Shown one piece after another: positions 34,400-46,039 of a stretch of DNA of 64,000 nucleotides. Each line of letters begins with the position of its first letter. Position 1 is the stretch's first letter. Source of the stretch: Basidiobolus meristosporus CBS 931.73 (Eukaryota; Basidiobolomycota; Basidiobolomycetes; Basidiobolales; Basidiobolaceae); NCBI GenBank assembly GCA_002104905.1, contig MCFE01000047.1:62001-126000 (forward strand). Direction: 5' to 3'. Under the pieces are notes generated by a model. It was not told the DNA's origin, ran no database searches, and was given only the letters and a program-made list of their open reading frames with translations. Position numbers and translations under genes: made by a program.

Positions 34400-35092
34400 A
34401 GTAATAACCCTTAAAAGAAGTTTACGCCACAATGGACAAAATATATAAGACCATTAGAGAATGTCTAAGCTATTTCTCTACAGCTCTTATGCTAAGACTT
34501 AAAACAAATATGTGCTTGATATAAGAGGACAACAGTCATGCTATTGATGAAGTACTGCACCCAATAACAACCAAGCTTAAACATTATTGAAATATTAGAT
34601 GGTAGACATTAAAAGCAACTTAGAAGCAAGGGATACTATGCTTGTATGCATGACCACACCTTTGCCTTGGCACTTGATGGATTCTCATTAAATAAGTGCT
34701 CCATCATCCAGTTATACTTGTCACTGATTCTTATCTATCTGAGCTACTGCCAATCCTACAGTATTGGAGCAGAAATTTGGAGGTGGTCTCACTGATATAT
34801 TTGCTTAAATCTCTATCCACCCTGGATAGCTCCCTGTAATCATTGCTGGATGAGTTTAGTGTGTATCCATTGCAAACTGAATTTTGCACATTATCAAGCA
34901 AAATACTGGTATATGACTCTCATGTCAAGGTGTATATTAATTGCTGTATTGGAGATACCCAAGCCAATAGAAAAATAGCCAGCTTTTTGATACACAATGG
35001 ACATTATTACAGTCAAACATGCAAGATCCCAGGGAATTGCTCCAGAATTTGAACTATTAATAGAAGCCAGCATCAGCACTAAATGCATCATC
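34400..35092 (+). pseudogene. CACTA/Plavaka (Tnp2-like) transposase fragment, split by gypsy-2
   Basis: Segments LALDGFSLNK and, in the frame 34843-35052, IGDTQANRKIASFLIHNGHY and QTCKI match the Tnp2-like signature GDTxA...GHxxxxxxC. The same blocks occur at 53.5-53.8 kb. The sequence breaks at the LTR of gypsy-2 (35,093) and related sequence resumes at 39,793. Confidence 0.7.
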
Positions 35093-35460
35093 TGTTACAA
35101 GTCTTGGTATAAGAGTTGTAGAGAAATAGGGAGTTTAGCTAGTATTGTGTTCACTAAACTTGAACTGATTTTTATTGAGGTTCCAGCAGCTCCTTATATA
35201 CATTTTGCCAGACCATTTGCTGACTAATTGTATTTCCTAATATAGGCTGTAGCTGACGGCACATTTGATTGCATCATCATCACCCAATTAAATCCTACTT
35301 AATATAACTATTTCTGTCTGATAAGGATCTGCTAATTCATCTGCTGACTAATACTACTGATTTGAAAGATAATACTGATGTATTGATAGGCTAAAGATAA
35401 AACTAATTGATTCAACTAAAAACTGATCTAACTTAAACATTCAAGCAGTAGATCATAACA
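35093..35460 (-). mobile_element. 3' LTR of gypsy-2
   Basis: TGTTACAAGTC to GATCATAACA on the plus strand, 368 bp, next to TTCTCCCCCAGTAAAG, the complement of a polypurine tract on the element's strand. The other LTR at 39,424 matches at about 95% or more by eye. Confidence 0.92.
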
Positions 35461-35490
35461 TTCTCCCCCAGTAAAGTTGAGAGAGTTCTC

Positions 35491-38115
35491 CTAAATCTCT
35501 TTCCTTGTGATACCAATATCTTGATGGTTCAGTATTGTCAGCAAGTCTTGCAAGCTGAGTCTGTCTCTATGAACTAAATCTTCCTGGATATTCCCTTGTT
35601 TATCTACTAGTTGGTAAGTTGCAAATGGACATTCTCTGATGATCTTGAATGGTCCTGTCCATTGTGGCTGAAACTTCTTCCAAGTGTTGTTTCTTAGCAA
35701 TACAAAGTTCCCAACTGTCAATGCTTCTTGTGCTATAGTCTTATCAGATCTCTACTTCATCTTTTCTGCACTTTGAGATACTTTGGCCTGTGCATCTTAT
35801 TGTTTTTGTTCCAATTGCTGGTGTCTACTGGGCTGTCTAAGTTCATCTTCTAAGGCATCTGTAAGCTTGGGTTGTGTGAGATCTCCTGGAATCCTTGGTT
35901 CACATCCACACACTAAGTAAAATGGTAATTGTTGGGTAGTGTTGTGCACTCTGACTCTGCAGGCAAAATGTGCTTGATCTATATACTCATCCCATCTACT
36001 GACAGCTCCATTTGCATACTTGGTCAGCATTTTTCCAAATAATCCATTAAAGCGTTCAGTGACTCCATTAGTTTTGGGGTGATATGCCAAGGTTTTCAAG
36101 TTTTTGATCTGCTGTATTTCCAGGTAGGCCTCTAATGTCTTTGCCGTTAAGTTTGCTCCTCAATCAGATATGATCTCCACAGGGCATCCAAACTTCATCA
36201 GGATCTCATGGTAAATGAAACTTGCAACTTCTTGTTCACTGGCTACTGGTACAGCTTTAGCAACTGGCCATTTAGTGGCATGGTCAATTGCTACCAGGAT
36301 CCAATGGTTGCATTTCCTGGTGGTTGGCAGTCTTCCAATAAAGTCAATCCCCCATCTCTCAAATGGTATTACAGGCTCCAAAGGGAAGAGTTTGGCAATT
36401 CTTTATGGCAGGCCATGATTGATTTGGCAGTTTGGACATGTTTTCACTAGCTTCTCAATATCTTGTTTCATTCCGGGCCACCATGCTCTGGCTTTCACAA
36501 GGCTATAGGTTCCTTCAATCCCAGGATGTCCATATCCACTGTGTAGCTTATATATTAAATCCAGGCAAGCAACATAAGGACAATAGGCAATAGGGATTCC
36601 ATCAACAATTTGCTAGAGTGTTTCATCCTGTACAACAAATTTGCTGGCTTCATCACAGATTATCTTCTTTATCTCTTCATCCACCTTATTAGGAATGGCT
36701 TGGTCCTCCAAGTATTCTGGTAATAAGCTAGGCCAATCTGATTCATGCACCAAGTTGAGTTGTGCCACTTGTTCTAGTCTTGATAAGGCATCAGCTACCA
36801 TGTTGCTTTTCCCAGGGCAATATACAATCTCCAAGCCAAATTGCTGAATGTATTCACTGCATCTTGTCATTCTTCTTGATAGAACCATCTGAGTAAATAT
36901 ATACGTCAGTAAGGCTTGATCAGTCTTTACAGTGCATTTGACTCCTTCAATATAGCATCTCCATATCTTCAGGCAGTGTATTATAGCAAGCAACTCCTTC
37001 TCATGCACAGGATAGTTGTGTTCTGCTGAGTTCAGTTTCTTGGACTCAAAGGCAACTGGGTAATCCTTTCCCTTGTGTTCTTGGCTTAGTATTCTACCAA
37101 TTGCATAATCTGAAGCATCTGTGCACAGGGTAAACTCTTTTCTGAAGTCAGGTATTCTTAAGCTTGGCAGCTTAGCAAGTTCATTCTTCAGCATCTGAAA
37201 TGCATTCTCACTAATTATGTCCCACTGGTAGGTGTTGTCTTTCTTGAGGATATCAGTTAAAGGGGCTGCAATGCTTGCAAAGGACGTGACAAATCTTCAA
37301 TAATAGGATGCCATTCCAAGGAATGATCTGAATTCTGATATGCTATGGGGCTGCTTCAAATTCTTGATAACTTCAACCATCTTAGGGTCTACAGTCACTC
37401 CTGTGCTAGTCACTATGTGTCCCAGATATTCAATGTGTTCCTTGAAGAATCCACATTTGGCTAGCTTTCCATATAGCTTGTTCTCTCTTAGCTTCTTCAA
37501 GACCTTTTCAATGTGTATCAAATGATCCTCTTCTGCCTTGTTGTATATCAATGTGTTATCTAGGTAGATTATCACAAACTTGTCTAAGTACTCCTGGAAG
37601 ACAGTCTGCATCAGGGTCATGAGTGTTGCATGGGCAATGGTAAGGCCAAAGCTCATGACTAAGTACTTGCAATGTCCATATCTGGTCCTGAATGCTGTCT
37701 CAGAAATATCTTCTGGTTTCACCCTAATCTGGTTGTATCCTGACATAAGGTCAATCTTGCTGAATATGGTGGCTCCATTAAGTTGGTCCAAAAGCCCATC
37801 AATCCAAGGTATGGGGTACTTATTCTTGACGGTAACTGAGCTCAGGGCTCTGTAGTCAATGCACATCCTAAGTTTTCCATCCTTCTTTTTCACAAAAAGC
37901 ACTGGTGCTCCCAAAGGTGACTTGCTGGGTCTGATGTATCCTTGCTCCAATAGCTGATCAATTTGTCTCTTCATATCCTCCAATTCCAATGGACTCATTC
38001 TGTAAGGTGTCTTGCTCACTGGAGGGCTATCTCTTGTGTCAATGGCACAATACACGTCTCTGACTGGTGGTAGGCTTACAAGCTCATCTGGAAACACATC
38101 TGTATATTTCTTCAA
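35491..38115 (-). pseudogene. Gypsy-2 pol: RT, RNase H, integrase with six stop codons
   Basis: Reverse transcriptase (GYIRPSKSPLGAPVLFVKKK, FSKIDLMSGYNQIRVKPED, IIYLDNTLIY in place of YLDD), RNase H (FTLCTDASDYAIGRILSQE, VYCPGKSNMVADALSR), integrase zinc finger (HSGYGHPGIEGTYSL, CPNCQINH), integrase core (WGIDFIGRLPTT, AIDHATKWPVAKAVP, TLAYHPKTNGVTERFNGL) and a C-terminal WTGPFKI motif. From RT to the end all segments are in one frame. They are split only by stops at 37297, 36613, 36403, 36160, 35797 and 35752 (lower coordinate of each). Each is one C-to-T change from CGA, CAG or CAA. No chromodomain was seen. Confidence 0.92.
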
Positions 38116-39365
38116 GAGAGTCTGGACCTGCTGGGGTAGAGGAATCCTCCTGTAATACTACCATGAGGAACATCTGGGTACCTTTTCTAAATGCTCTACA
38201 GAACTGGGTCTTGCTAAGGTCACTTGTCTCACACATACTGGAATTGACCAAGTTGAAATCCAGCCTGGCAGGTAATAGCTCATAGGTCTTGTTGTCTTTT
38301 TGGATCTGAGTAGCATGTGTTCTCCAGTTGACTGATGGATTACAACAAAATAGCCAGGTTTTTCCAAGTACAAGGTCAAACTTGCAGTTCCCAAATATAT
38401 AAGCCTCTAGGTCTTCATCATAGTCAGTGATCCTCATTCTTACTGGCTGGGTAATATGGTTAATTATGTGAGAGTTCCCATCAGCTGTGGAGACTGAAGT
38501 TGATTTGGTAGGTTCTGAGTTGATTCCAGCTTTCAAGGCAAATTGTTCTGACATGTACTCTTGTGATGATCCTGAGTCATTCATGATTTTGGCAGGTACT
38601 CCATTGATTACTCCATTTAAGTACAATAACTTCCCTGAGTTTGAGGTCATTTGGGACAGGTACTCTTCTGTCATATGAAAGGTGAGTTCCAAGTCTTCTT
38701 CAAGCTCATCCTCCACATTACTGTGTTGATGGGACTCAATATGGTTGAAGCTTCTTGTTGGCTGGAGTCCATTTCTTCTCTGGGGGGAGTACTCTGAGAT
38801 GTGTCCTTGCTGGTGGCAATTGAAACAAAGTCCTTTCTTCCTGCATTCTTCTGAGGTGGGGTTCTTCTGCATAGTGTCTATTCCCATTGGTACTGCTTCT
38901 GACTGTCTTCTTTCATATTGATTGTAGCCTTTCTGATTAGTCACTGTAGGCTTCCCAGCTCCTAACATAGCTGAGTCATGGTCAATGGCAATCCTGATGG
39001 CTTCTTCAATAGTCTGAGGGCCTTGATAATTTGCTTCCTTGCATAGCTGCAGACCTGATCTTGTTGTGGTACCACTGTAAAGCTGCATCTGCCAGGTAAG
39101 AAGCTGCATAATGTAACTTGCTTTCTGGAGCAATTCCTTTAGCCTTGAAAGCTTCTTCAATCTGAAAGAGCCAAGTTCCCAGGTTTTTGTTGACTCTGTC
39201 ATGGTACCAGTTGACCTTCACACTAAAGTTGCTCTTCACAGGGCTTTGCTGGCTCTGAGCCATGGTAGTCTTTCCTTGTTGCTGTTGGCTGAGGATCTGG
39301 AGTAACTGTTGCTGTTGGGCCAGGATTTGCTGCATGGCATTCTTCCATTCTTGATTGTCCATCAT
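38084..39365 (-). pseudogene. Gypsy-2 gag and protease
   Basis: The N-terminal part (ATG at 39365, MMDNQEWKNAMQQ) has a Gln-rich stretch and the capsid segment NLGTWLFQIEEAFKAKGI. One base change near 39,055 shifts the frame. The continuation holds QTIEEAIRIAIDHDSAM, a zinc knuckle (CFNCHQQGHISEY; the last Cys is Tyr) and the protease motif NDSGSSQEYM. The frame overlaps the start of the RT frame by 32 bp. Confidence 0.85.
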
Positions 39366-39423
39366 CTTGAGGGTGGTTTCTTCTTTCTTCAGGAGGGAGG
39401 TTTCTGGTTATTGATGCTACCAA

Positions 39424-39792
39424 TGTTACAAGTCTTGGTATAAGAGTTGTAGAGGAATAGGAAGTTTAGCTAGTATTGTATTCACTAAAACTTGAACTGA
39501 TTTTTATTGAGGTTCCAGCAGCTCCTTATATACATTTTGCCAGATCATTTGCTGACTAATTTTATTTCCTAATGTAGGCTGTGGCTGCTGACTCATTTGA
39601 TTGCATAATCATCACCCAATTAGATTCTACTTAATATAACTATTTCTGTCTGATAAGGATCTGCTAACTCATCTGCTGACTAATACTACTGATTTGAAAG
39701 ATAACACTGATGTACTGATAGGCTAAAGATAAAGCTAATTGATTCAACTAAAAACTGATCTAACTTAAACATTCAAGCGGTAGATCATAACA
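39424..39792 (-). mobile_element. 5' LTR of gypsy-2, with primer binding site below it
   Basis: 369 bp, TGTTACAAGTC to GATCATAACA on the plus strand. On the element's strand the bases after the LTR read TTGGTAGCATCAA. TGGTAGC would pair with a tRNA 3' end GCTACCA such as initiator Met, but only seven bases fit. Confidence 0.88.
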
Positions 39793-40075
39793 CAACTACA
39801 GTGATAATGCACATTAGTCAGCATGCAATTGCAGCAAAGCTGGCAAGCCTGGCCAGAATATGGAGTGAACTGAAATAATAAACAATCACAACTGACAATG
39901 ATAGTTGGAGCAGAGTCTGTATGCTGGAAGCAATGCTTTTGCAATTTGACAATTTACATAAGCTGATGATCAAGTTATTGTGGGGCATATCAAGCTAAAT
40001 GCACCCTTTGAAATACCAAAAATTTGAAAAAACTGGCCGGTTGTTGTAGAATACGCACTTTGAAAGTACTTCTTA
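39793..40075 (+). pseudogene. Continuation of the CACTA-like fragment after gypsy-2
   Basis: SQHAIAAKLASLARIW matches the minus-strand copy at 13.1 kb (SQHAIAAKLISYKPLARIL). Later tracts also match 42.8 kb. It restores the element broken at 35,092, so gypsy-2 inserted into this transposon. Confidence 0.65.
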
Positions 40076-40445
40076 TGTTGTAATTTAAGAAGTTATTTAG
40101 ATATAAGGAAAGTATCAAGAAGTAGTGATAATAGTTGAACTGTTGTTTATTAATAAAGAAGCTCAGTATTTATACCTTTGTAGAAGTAATACAGCTGTAA
40201 CACTAAGTAAGGAGGGTTTCTCAATATTTTAAGAGCATTCTGTGACAGTTTCAGTGTTAGTACATAATGGTTAGTAATAGTGCTAATTTGATCCTGACTA
40301 TAAGGGAATAATCATAAGATCATCAAGCTGAAGAAAGTGGCAAAGTTAGAGCTGTAAATTAGTCCCACACTGACCAAGACTAGTCCAGAGTTGTTGAGTA
40401 AGCTCTTAGCTGCAGAATAATACCAAATAGTCCAATATTTCAACA
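40076..40445 (-). mobile_element. Solo LTR family 3, TSD WCTTA
   Basis: TGTTGTAATTTAAG to AATATTTCAACA, 370 bp, flanked by TCTTA and ACTTA (four of five bases identical). Confidence 0.8.
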
Positions 40446-41100
40446 ACTTACCTGGTTTATTTAATATTCCCCACAAAAAAACCTAATAAAAGCCCAGCAA
40501 AAAACATTCTGACATTGGCCAAACTATATGTTTCTCAAAAATGATGACTGTCAAAATCTCAGGTGCTAGCTGATGTGCAGGCAAGCAAACATACCCCCAT
40601 GGAGAAGGCTAGGCCAACTAGCTTCCATATCAAATTTGGTATCTGCCTACTAATTTTATCAAAATTGCCAATGAACATTTGTGTTATGATCTGTAGCTTG
40701 AATGTTTAAGTTAGACCAGTTTATAATCAAATCAATTAGCCTTTTGGTCTGGCCTATCAGTATATCGGTCTTAACTATTGGATCAGCAGTATTAGTCAGC
40801 AGATGAATCAGCAGATCCTTATCTTACAGAAATAGATAAACTAAGTGTAATATAATATGGTGATAATGCTGCAATTAGTTGATTCATCAGCCACAGCCTA
40901 CATTAGGAAATACTACTGGAACCTCAATAAGGATCAGTCCAAGTTTTAGTGATTCAATATCAGCTACACTCCCTATTCCTCCACAACTTTTATATCAAGA
41001 CATGTTACATTTGTAACAAAAGCATATGCTGAATACCAGCAGAAAATCAGCTAAAAGTCAGATGAATTCTAATCTTGAATCTTCATGGCCATATGCAACA
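40446..41100. repeat. Unclassified dispersed repeat, copy 2, with an inserted LTR
   Basis: The flanks (40,446-40,681 and 41,018-41,100) match 11,020-11,400, including GCTGATGTGCAGGCAAGC and CTGAATACCAGCAGA. The segment between is the LTR described next. Confidence 0.65.
40682..41017 (+). mobile_element. Solo LTR of gypsy-2 type
   Basis: It starts TGTTATGATCTGTAGCTTG and ends near TTTGTAACA, following the gypsy-2 LTR in the opposite orientation to the full element. ATTTG occurs before it and near its end, so the exact 3' boundary is uncertain. Confidence 0.75.
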
Positions 41101-41744
41101 TTACAAATACAAGGACCAGGCCAGCTAAATGTATAGTTACTCAAATGGCCTTCTGACACAGCTTCTGTGCAGACTGCATTGGAAGAATGGAGAGCTGTAT
41201 GTTGGCAATATAAAAATATTTATCCAGAAGTGGATAACCAAGCCAACTTGGTACATATACAGGTTTTATGTGAGGACCTTGTCACAGGATATGAGCTGCT
41301 ATACTATAAGCATTAAGCTGGAAGTGTAGATGTCTGTTGGCATTGCATCAGTTCTCTTTTCCACATTGCATGGCATTTAGGGAGATGGGAAAACAAGTCA
41401 AGTTGCAACCACTATCAAATCCCAATTTGTTCAGAAATTTGCCTATAGGTCTTTCATGGATATGATGAGATGGCAGACAAAGGCTTAAGATTGCATTGTG
41501 ATGGTGTTTTGCTGATTATACTGCTAAATAGGTAGGTATTCCTAACTGAGTTTAGGCAGTCCATTGATGGAATCTGAATGGCACTATGATGGTCCTGTTA
41601 CAGCCTTCACTTAGTAGTGAATAGCTAACGAGCTAGTAGATGAAAATGTCTTATATGAAAAAAAACCTGACAGTATTTTGACAGCCTTGATACAAGCATT
41701 GTTGAATAGTTAGGAGCCCACGTAATATTAATATATTTTGAACT
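41101..41744 (+). pseudogene. ORF family 3 (unknown), copy a
   Basis: The plus strand reads RSFMDMMRWQ near 41,450. The same segment is present at 44.09 kb (KSIMDVMSWHNED) and, on the minus strand, at 46.45 kb (KSFMDVMSWHMED). Upstream tracts also match. This is a repeated transposon protein that I cannot assign; stops are frequent. Confidence 0.5.
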
Positions 41745-41842
41745 AGCACCTAGATGAATGATGTAATTTAGAATATTAACTTAGAAATTAGTGAGGTACA
41801 AAATCTTAGAACAGTGTGAGACTTGTCCAAATGAGCTGAAAC
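41745..41842 (+). mobile_element. Short reversed remnant of LTR family 4
   Basis: Tracts such as ACTTGTCCAAATGAGCTGAAAC are the complement of the interior of the family 4 LTR. The next LTR is inserted directly beside it. Confidence 0.5.
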
Positions 41843-42191
41843 TGTTGTAATATTAGAGAGATATATTGGAAGTGAATTGGAGAATTAGAAGATTTACATG
41901 ATATTCACTTTATGTTTTGTTGAGTTGCAACACAGTATTTATACCTATTGCAGAACTACGTAAATGCAACTATTTGGTCATTATTAGGGGAGTCTCAGGA
42001 GTACATGTGCCAAGTTTCGGCTCATTTGGACAAGTTTCAGATTTTCCTAAAATTCTGTACTTCTCTGATTCCTAATAATTAGTAAATATCTTACAAACTA
42101 ATTTTCATGTTGATAATCTGAAATATATCATTTCACTAAGTGCTAGTTCATAATATATTAATAATTAGGCGGACTCCTAATTATTTCAACA
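41843..42191 (-). mobile_element. Solo LTR family 4, TSD GAAAC
   Basis: TGTTGTAATATTAGAG to TAATTATTTCAACA, 349 bp, with perfect GAAAC on both sides (41838-41842 and 42192-42196). Confidence 0.93.
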
Positions 42192-42779
42192 GAAACTTGG
42201 CAAATATAATCCTGAGACTGCCCTGTTAATGGCTAAGTAGTTACATCAATGTAGTTCTGCAATTCCATAAATACTCTGTTGCAACTTAATAAATCTACCA
42301 GTGACTATCATGTAAATCTTCTAATTCTCTGTTTCACTTTTAATATCTCTCTAAAATCTCTACAGACATCTGTTGGCATTATGCTGGTGTTATGGAGGTC
42401 TACAGCTAGTACTGCACAATGCTACTATACCAACTTACCAAATGGTATTTCCTTTTGGTTCCTCCCCTTTCACCATCCAAATACTTATTGTACACTTACA
42501 CCAACTAACTAGCTTACCCACTACTGCTACAGGTATCCTCATATAGCTAAAATAAAAAAATGGCCTCCTGCTTACTAACCTCCACATATGCATGCACACA
42601 TTTCAGTTGGAACACTTTTATTCACTTAACTTTATGGCATTTTGGTGAGACACTTGCAAAGTTGCAAAATACCTTGTTTTGCAGGCAACATATACATTGT
42701 GCAAACATATGCTTGGTTGCTGTCACACTACGTAATCAGCAAATTCCTTCTCTAAGCTGAACTCCAGTCCATTTTAAAG
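42192..42779. other. Mosaic of LTR family 4 remnant and unassigned sequence
   Basis: 42,240-42,366 is the complement of one end of the family 4 LTR (ATCATGTAAATCTTCTAATTCTC). The rest shares tracts with 45.7-46.0 kb (for example ACCAACTTACCAAATGGTATTTCC), so it is a repeat of unknown type. Confidence 0.45.
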
Positions 42780-43060
42780 GGACATTTCCTGGTATCTCAC
42801 AGGGCCTATTTAGCTTGATATGCCTCATGTCCAACTTGATCAGTGGCGCTCGGAAATTGCTGAAGTGCAAATGGATTGTTCTCAGCTGAAAGCTTTTGTG
42901 CTGGCAGATTCCGGTATCATTAGTATCACTGGTTTGAGATTAATAATGTATTCTAGTAAATGACTTATTGCTGGCCAGCTTTGCTGCAAGTGTATGCTGA
43001 CCTCTGTATGTTCTCTCTATGGCAAGATGATACATGCTGTTAGAGAATTTTGACCCAGCT
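42780..43060 (-). pseudogene. CACTA-like transposase fragment
   Basis: The minus strand matches 13.0-13.1 kb and 39.8-40.0 kb, including the tract around GCATACACTTGCAGCAAAGC. The frame is broken. Confidence 0.5.
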
Positions 43061-43353
43061 TTTTGTGGAATTGATGGAGCAATTTTTGTTTACAATCTTA
43101 GTATAAGTCCTCACAGCATCAATTATATCTAGTCACAAGATTCAACTTCTGTGATTGCCTTTTGACAAGATCTTCACAATTATTTCTAATAGGGACAGCT
43201 AAGTAACACAAGGGTGGATTGGATACAACAAGCAACAAATTTCTATAAAGGCAACCTTACTAAAATATGCTTACATATGGTGTTTGCATGTACTGGCTGG
43301 CTGGGTCCACCCATATCAGTATTACACCAAAATATCTTGAAATCAGTATCATT
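43061..43353. other. Unassigned sequence
   Basis: No gene, LTR or recognised transposon motif could be supported. Confidence 0.3.
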
Positions 43354-43440
43354 TGTTGAAATATTAGACTATTTGGTGTCTTTCAGCAGCTAAAAATCAA
43401 CTTCAAAGCTCCAGACTAGTCTTGCTTATTGTAGAACAAG
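43354..43440 (+). mobile_element. LTR family 3 fragment
   Basis: TGTTGAAATATTAGACTATTTGG begins a fragment of about 85 bp that matches the start of the family 3 LTR and then stops. Confidence 0.6.
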
Positions 43441-44629
43441 TTATGTTGTTTGAAAAGAGTGGCCTTTGTCTTTGAAAAAGACACAAACAGAAGAGCAAGG
43501 TCATATGTCAAGGAGGTCATGTTGGACAAATTTCAAATTATGAAATGTGCAGGAGGATGAAGCTCTGAGAAAATGAGTAATCCCTGCAAGCAGTGCTGAT
43601 CATTAAGGAGCATACTACATGATACATGTGTTAATGCTATGATCCTTGCCATCACAACATGAAGGAGCTATGCTGAAGATCCACACACCTGGATGTGGAT
43701 CAGACTATTTCAGTCAATGAAGTACCTACATTCCTATAGCAAATTTACACAAGTCTTTAGCCACCCAAAATGAAATTGATGCGCAAGCACTTTAGAGCTG
43801 CCTGTCACCCCAGATTAGAGTTCAAAATGCAGACAAATGAATGGATTTGCTTGACCATATTCTGAGGATCAGAATGACATATAATACTTATATAATTAGC
43901 CATTAAGCTGAGCATGTAGATATCTGCCACTACTGCTTCAATTCTCTACTCCATCTTGCTTGCTGTGTAGAGAGTGCTGAGCCTTTTTTAATCTATTGGA
44001 AGTTTCCTATTGAGCAGGTGTGTAGGAAAGCAAGTCAGTGCTAGTACTACCATATCCTAATCTCATTAAGAATATTACCTTCAAGTCCATCATGGATGTG
44101 ATGAGCTGGCATAATGAAGACAGGCAGGAAGAGTGGGAAAATACTGAGGACTGATGTGCACATGGAGACACTTATGTCCTCTGCATCAAGAAGTTAAGTT
44201 GCCCCAATGCATGGGTACTCAGTCAAGTATTGCATGGTTGAGGTAGCCAAAACAAGCCACTAATCTTACTAGGACAACTTTACCAAAGTCTGCAGGGTAT
44301 CTCTTGGGCACAAGCCAATATTTACATCATTCAGTGCTGAATCTACACAAACAAGTGCCCAAGTGCACCTACAGGGATGGCTGGGACCCAGCAAGGAGAT
44401 GGGATATATTGGCTAAATACCCAAAGGTTCTTTGCAGATATTCAGGAGGTATTCATGGCAAAAGTGGCAGCAACCAATCATATGCTTGCTAGATGTATAT
44501 GCTACCCCTCATGAAAAATAATGGTGATGATCATGTAAAATGACCATGACAATATTAAAGTCCTGTGGCCAATAGGTACTGATCCTGTCAGGTCACCATG
44601 CAAAGACTGTTGAGAAAGAATTGCACCCC
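43441..44629 (+). pseudogene. ORF family 3 (unknown), copy b
   Basis: Near 44,090 the frame reads KSIMDVMSWHNED. Near 44,400 it reads IYWLNTQRFFADIQEVF and AATNHMLAR, which corresponds to the minus-strand copy at 46.1-46.5 kb (IYWLNTKKFFADIPEVF, ATTKHM). Stops and frame changes separate the blocks. The first part (to about 43,850) is unassigned. Confidence 0.5.
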
Positions 44630-45393
44630 AGATTTCACAAAAAACTTGATCAAAATTTCATTACAACAGTACACAAGTGGCTTCTGATTGGTCCTCTGCT
44701 AATACTCTCACTTTCTGATCTCAAATACTCAGTGGCCTTCTATGTTTGTGCACCTTGATTAGCTATTGCCTCTTTTTACACTCCTTACTTCCTGACTTAA
44801 CCAAATCTCTTACTTCTCATGCATATAAATCAATTTGTTTTTGTTGAAATTTCAGTTCTTGCTCAATTGCCAGCCATATTGACCCATACAAGTTCCTACA
44901 CCCAACACTAACATTAAGCCTAACTGCACACTCAACAAGTAACACCATTAATATTCACCACTTAATAAGTAATTATGCTGTAATTCCCTTTTTACATGAC
45001 TTAAGCAGGAACCCTGTGGCTCTATGGCAATGTTTGTTTACAGGTTTCCATGTGTCCTGGTCCTCAGCTGGCACTGCAAGGTCTAGCACCACATCTACCA
45101 GTCTTTGCAATAAATTCTTGCAATATTCAAGTAATTTTTCTTTAGTACTGCTCTTCACAATGTGCTGCACACTCTTGGTGTTTCTATCAATGTTACAAAA
45201 CTGTACTGAAGGCATTGTGATAACCTTATGAGTTCTTAACAATGTTACTTTGTGTGTCAGTGTGATCTCAACTCCATCAATTATGAAGGATGTGGAGGCT
45301 GTGGTAGACAAATTACCGTTCTCTGCAAAATTAAGCAGGAACCCTGTGGCTTTATGCCACTATTCATTCACTGGCTCCCATTTGTCCAAATCT
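44630..45393 (-). pseudogene. ORF family 2: about 95-residue tandem repeats, copy b
   Basis: The minus-strand frame 45311-44973 reads TTASTSFIIDGVEITLTHK, MPSVQFCNIDRNTK, LEYCKNLLQRLVD and VPAEDQDTWKPVN, a full unit open over 112 residues. Upstream (to 45,393) the end of a preceding unit is visible (DKWEPVNE). The 3' side matches 32.1-32.4 kb, with the conserved end near 44,640. Confidence 0.65.
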
Positions 45394-46039
45394 GCACTCT
45401 ATGAAAAATAATCTGGTCCCATGGGTGGATCCAATCCGGATTGGCTGTCAGGATCCCATTGAAAGGCCATCATAATGCCAGCAGCTTGGAATTAGTGACC
45501 CTCTTAACAATCTTCAACTGGATCACAATGGTGTCTAGCTAATTTTCCTACCAAATAAAGTGATAAAACTTGACAGGGATTGATTGGTGCTGTAAAAATA
45601 ATTGCATGGTATTGTTGCAGTCATTTTGTGCTCTACAAATATTGTAAATGGATCCAACCAGCCAGGACACCTAATTGCTTCATATGGCAAGAAATGTGAC
45701 GGTATTTTGATGAGCTTGATGCAAAACTCCAATGGCATTATATGGGCAGTATGGCGGCCTACAGCTGGCTCTGTATAGTGCCACAGTACCAACTTACCAA
45801 ATGGTATTTCCTTTTTCTACCTCCCCTTGTGCAATTCATGTATTCCACTGTAGAATTGCCCCTCTTGATTTGCTTACCAACTACCATTGTGGATACTCCA
45901 CATGTAGTTTGAATCCAAAAAAACTATGGCCTCCTGCTTACTACCCTCTACAAACATGCACACCTGGTGCAATTGACATATTTCTATTACCTTAACTTTA
46001 CAGCTTTTGAGTGTGATACTTTCAAAGTTGCCATATACC
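45394..46039. other. Unassigned repeat sequence
   Basis: Parts at 45,780-45,990 share tracts with 42.4-42.7 kb. No coding assignment is possible. Confidence 0.35.

Noticed and set aside
35491-37300. Alternative genetic code with reassigned stop codons
   Set aside because: TGA stands where Arg is expected and TAA/TAG where Gln is expected, and host genes end normally at these codons. C-to-T decay explains it better.
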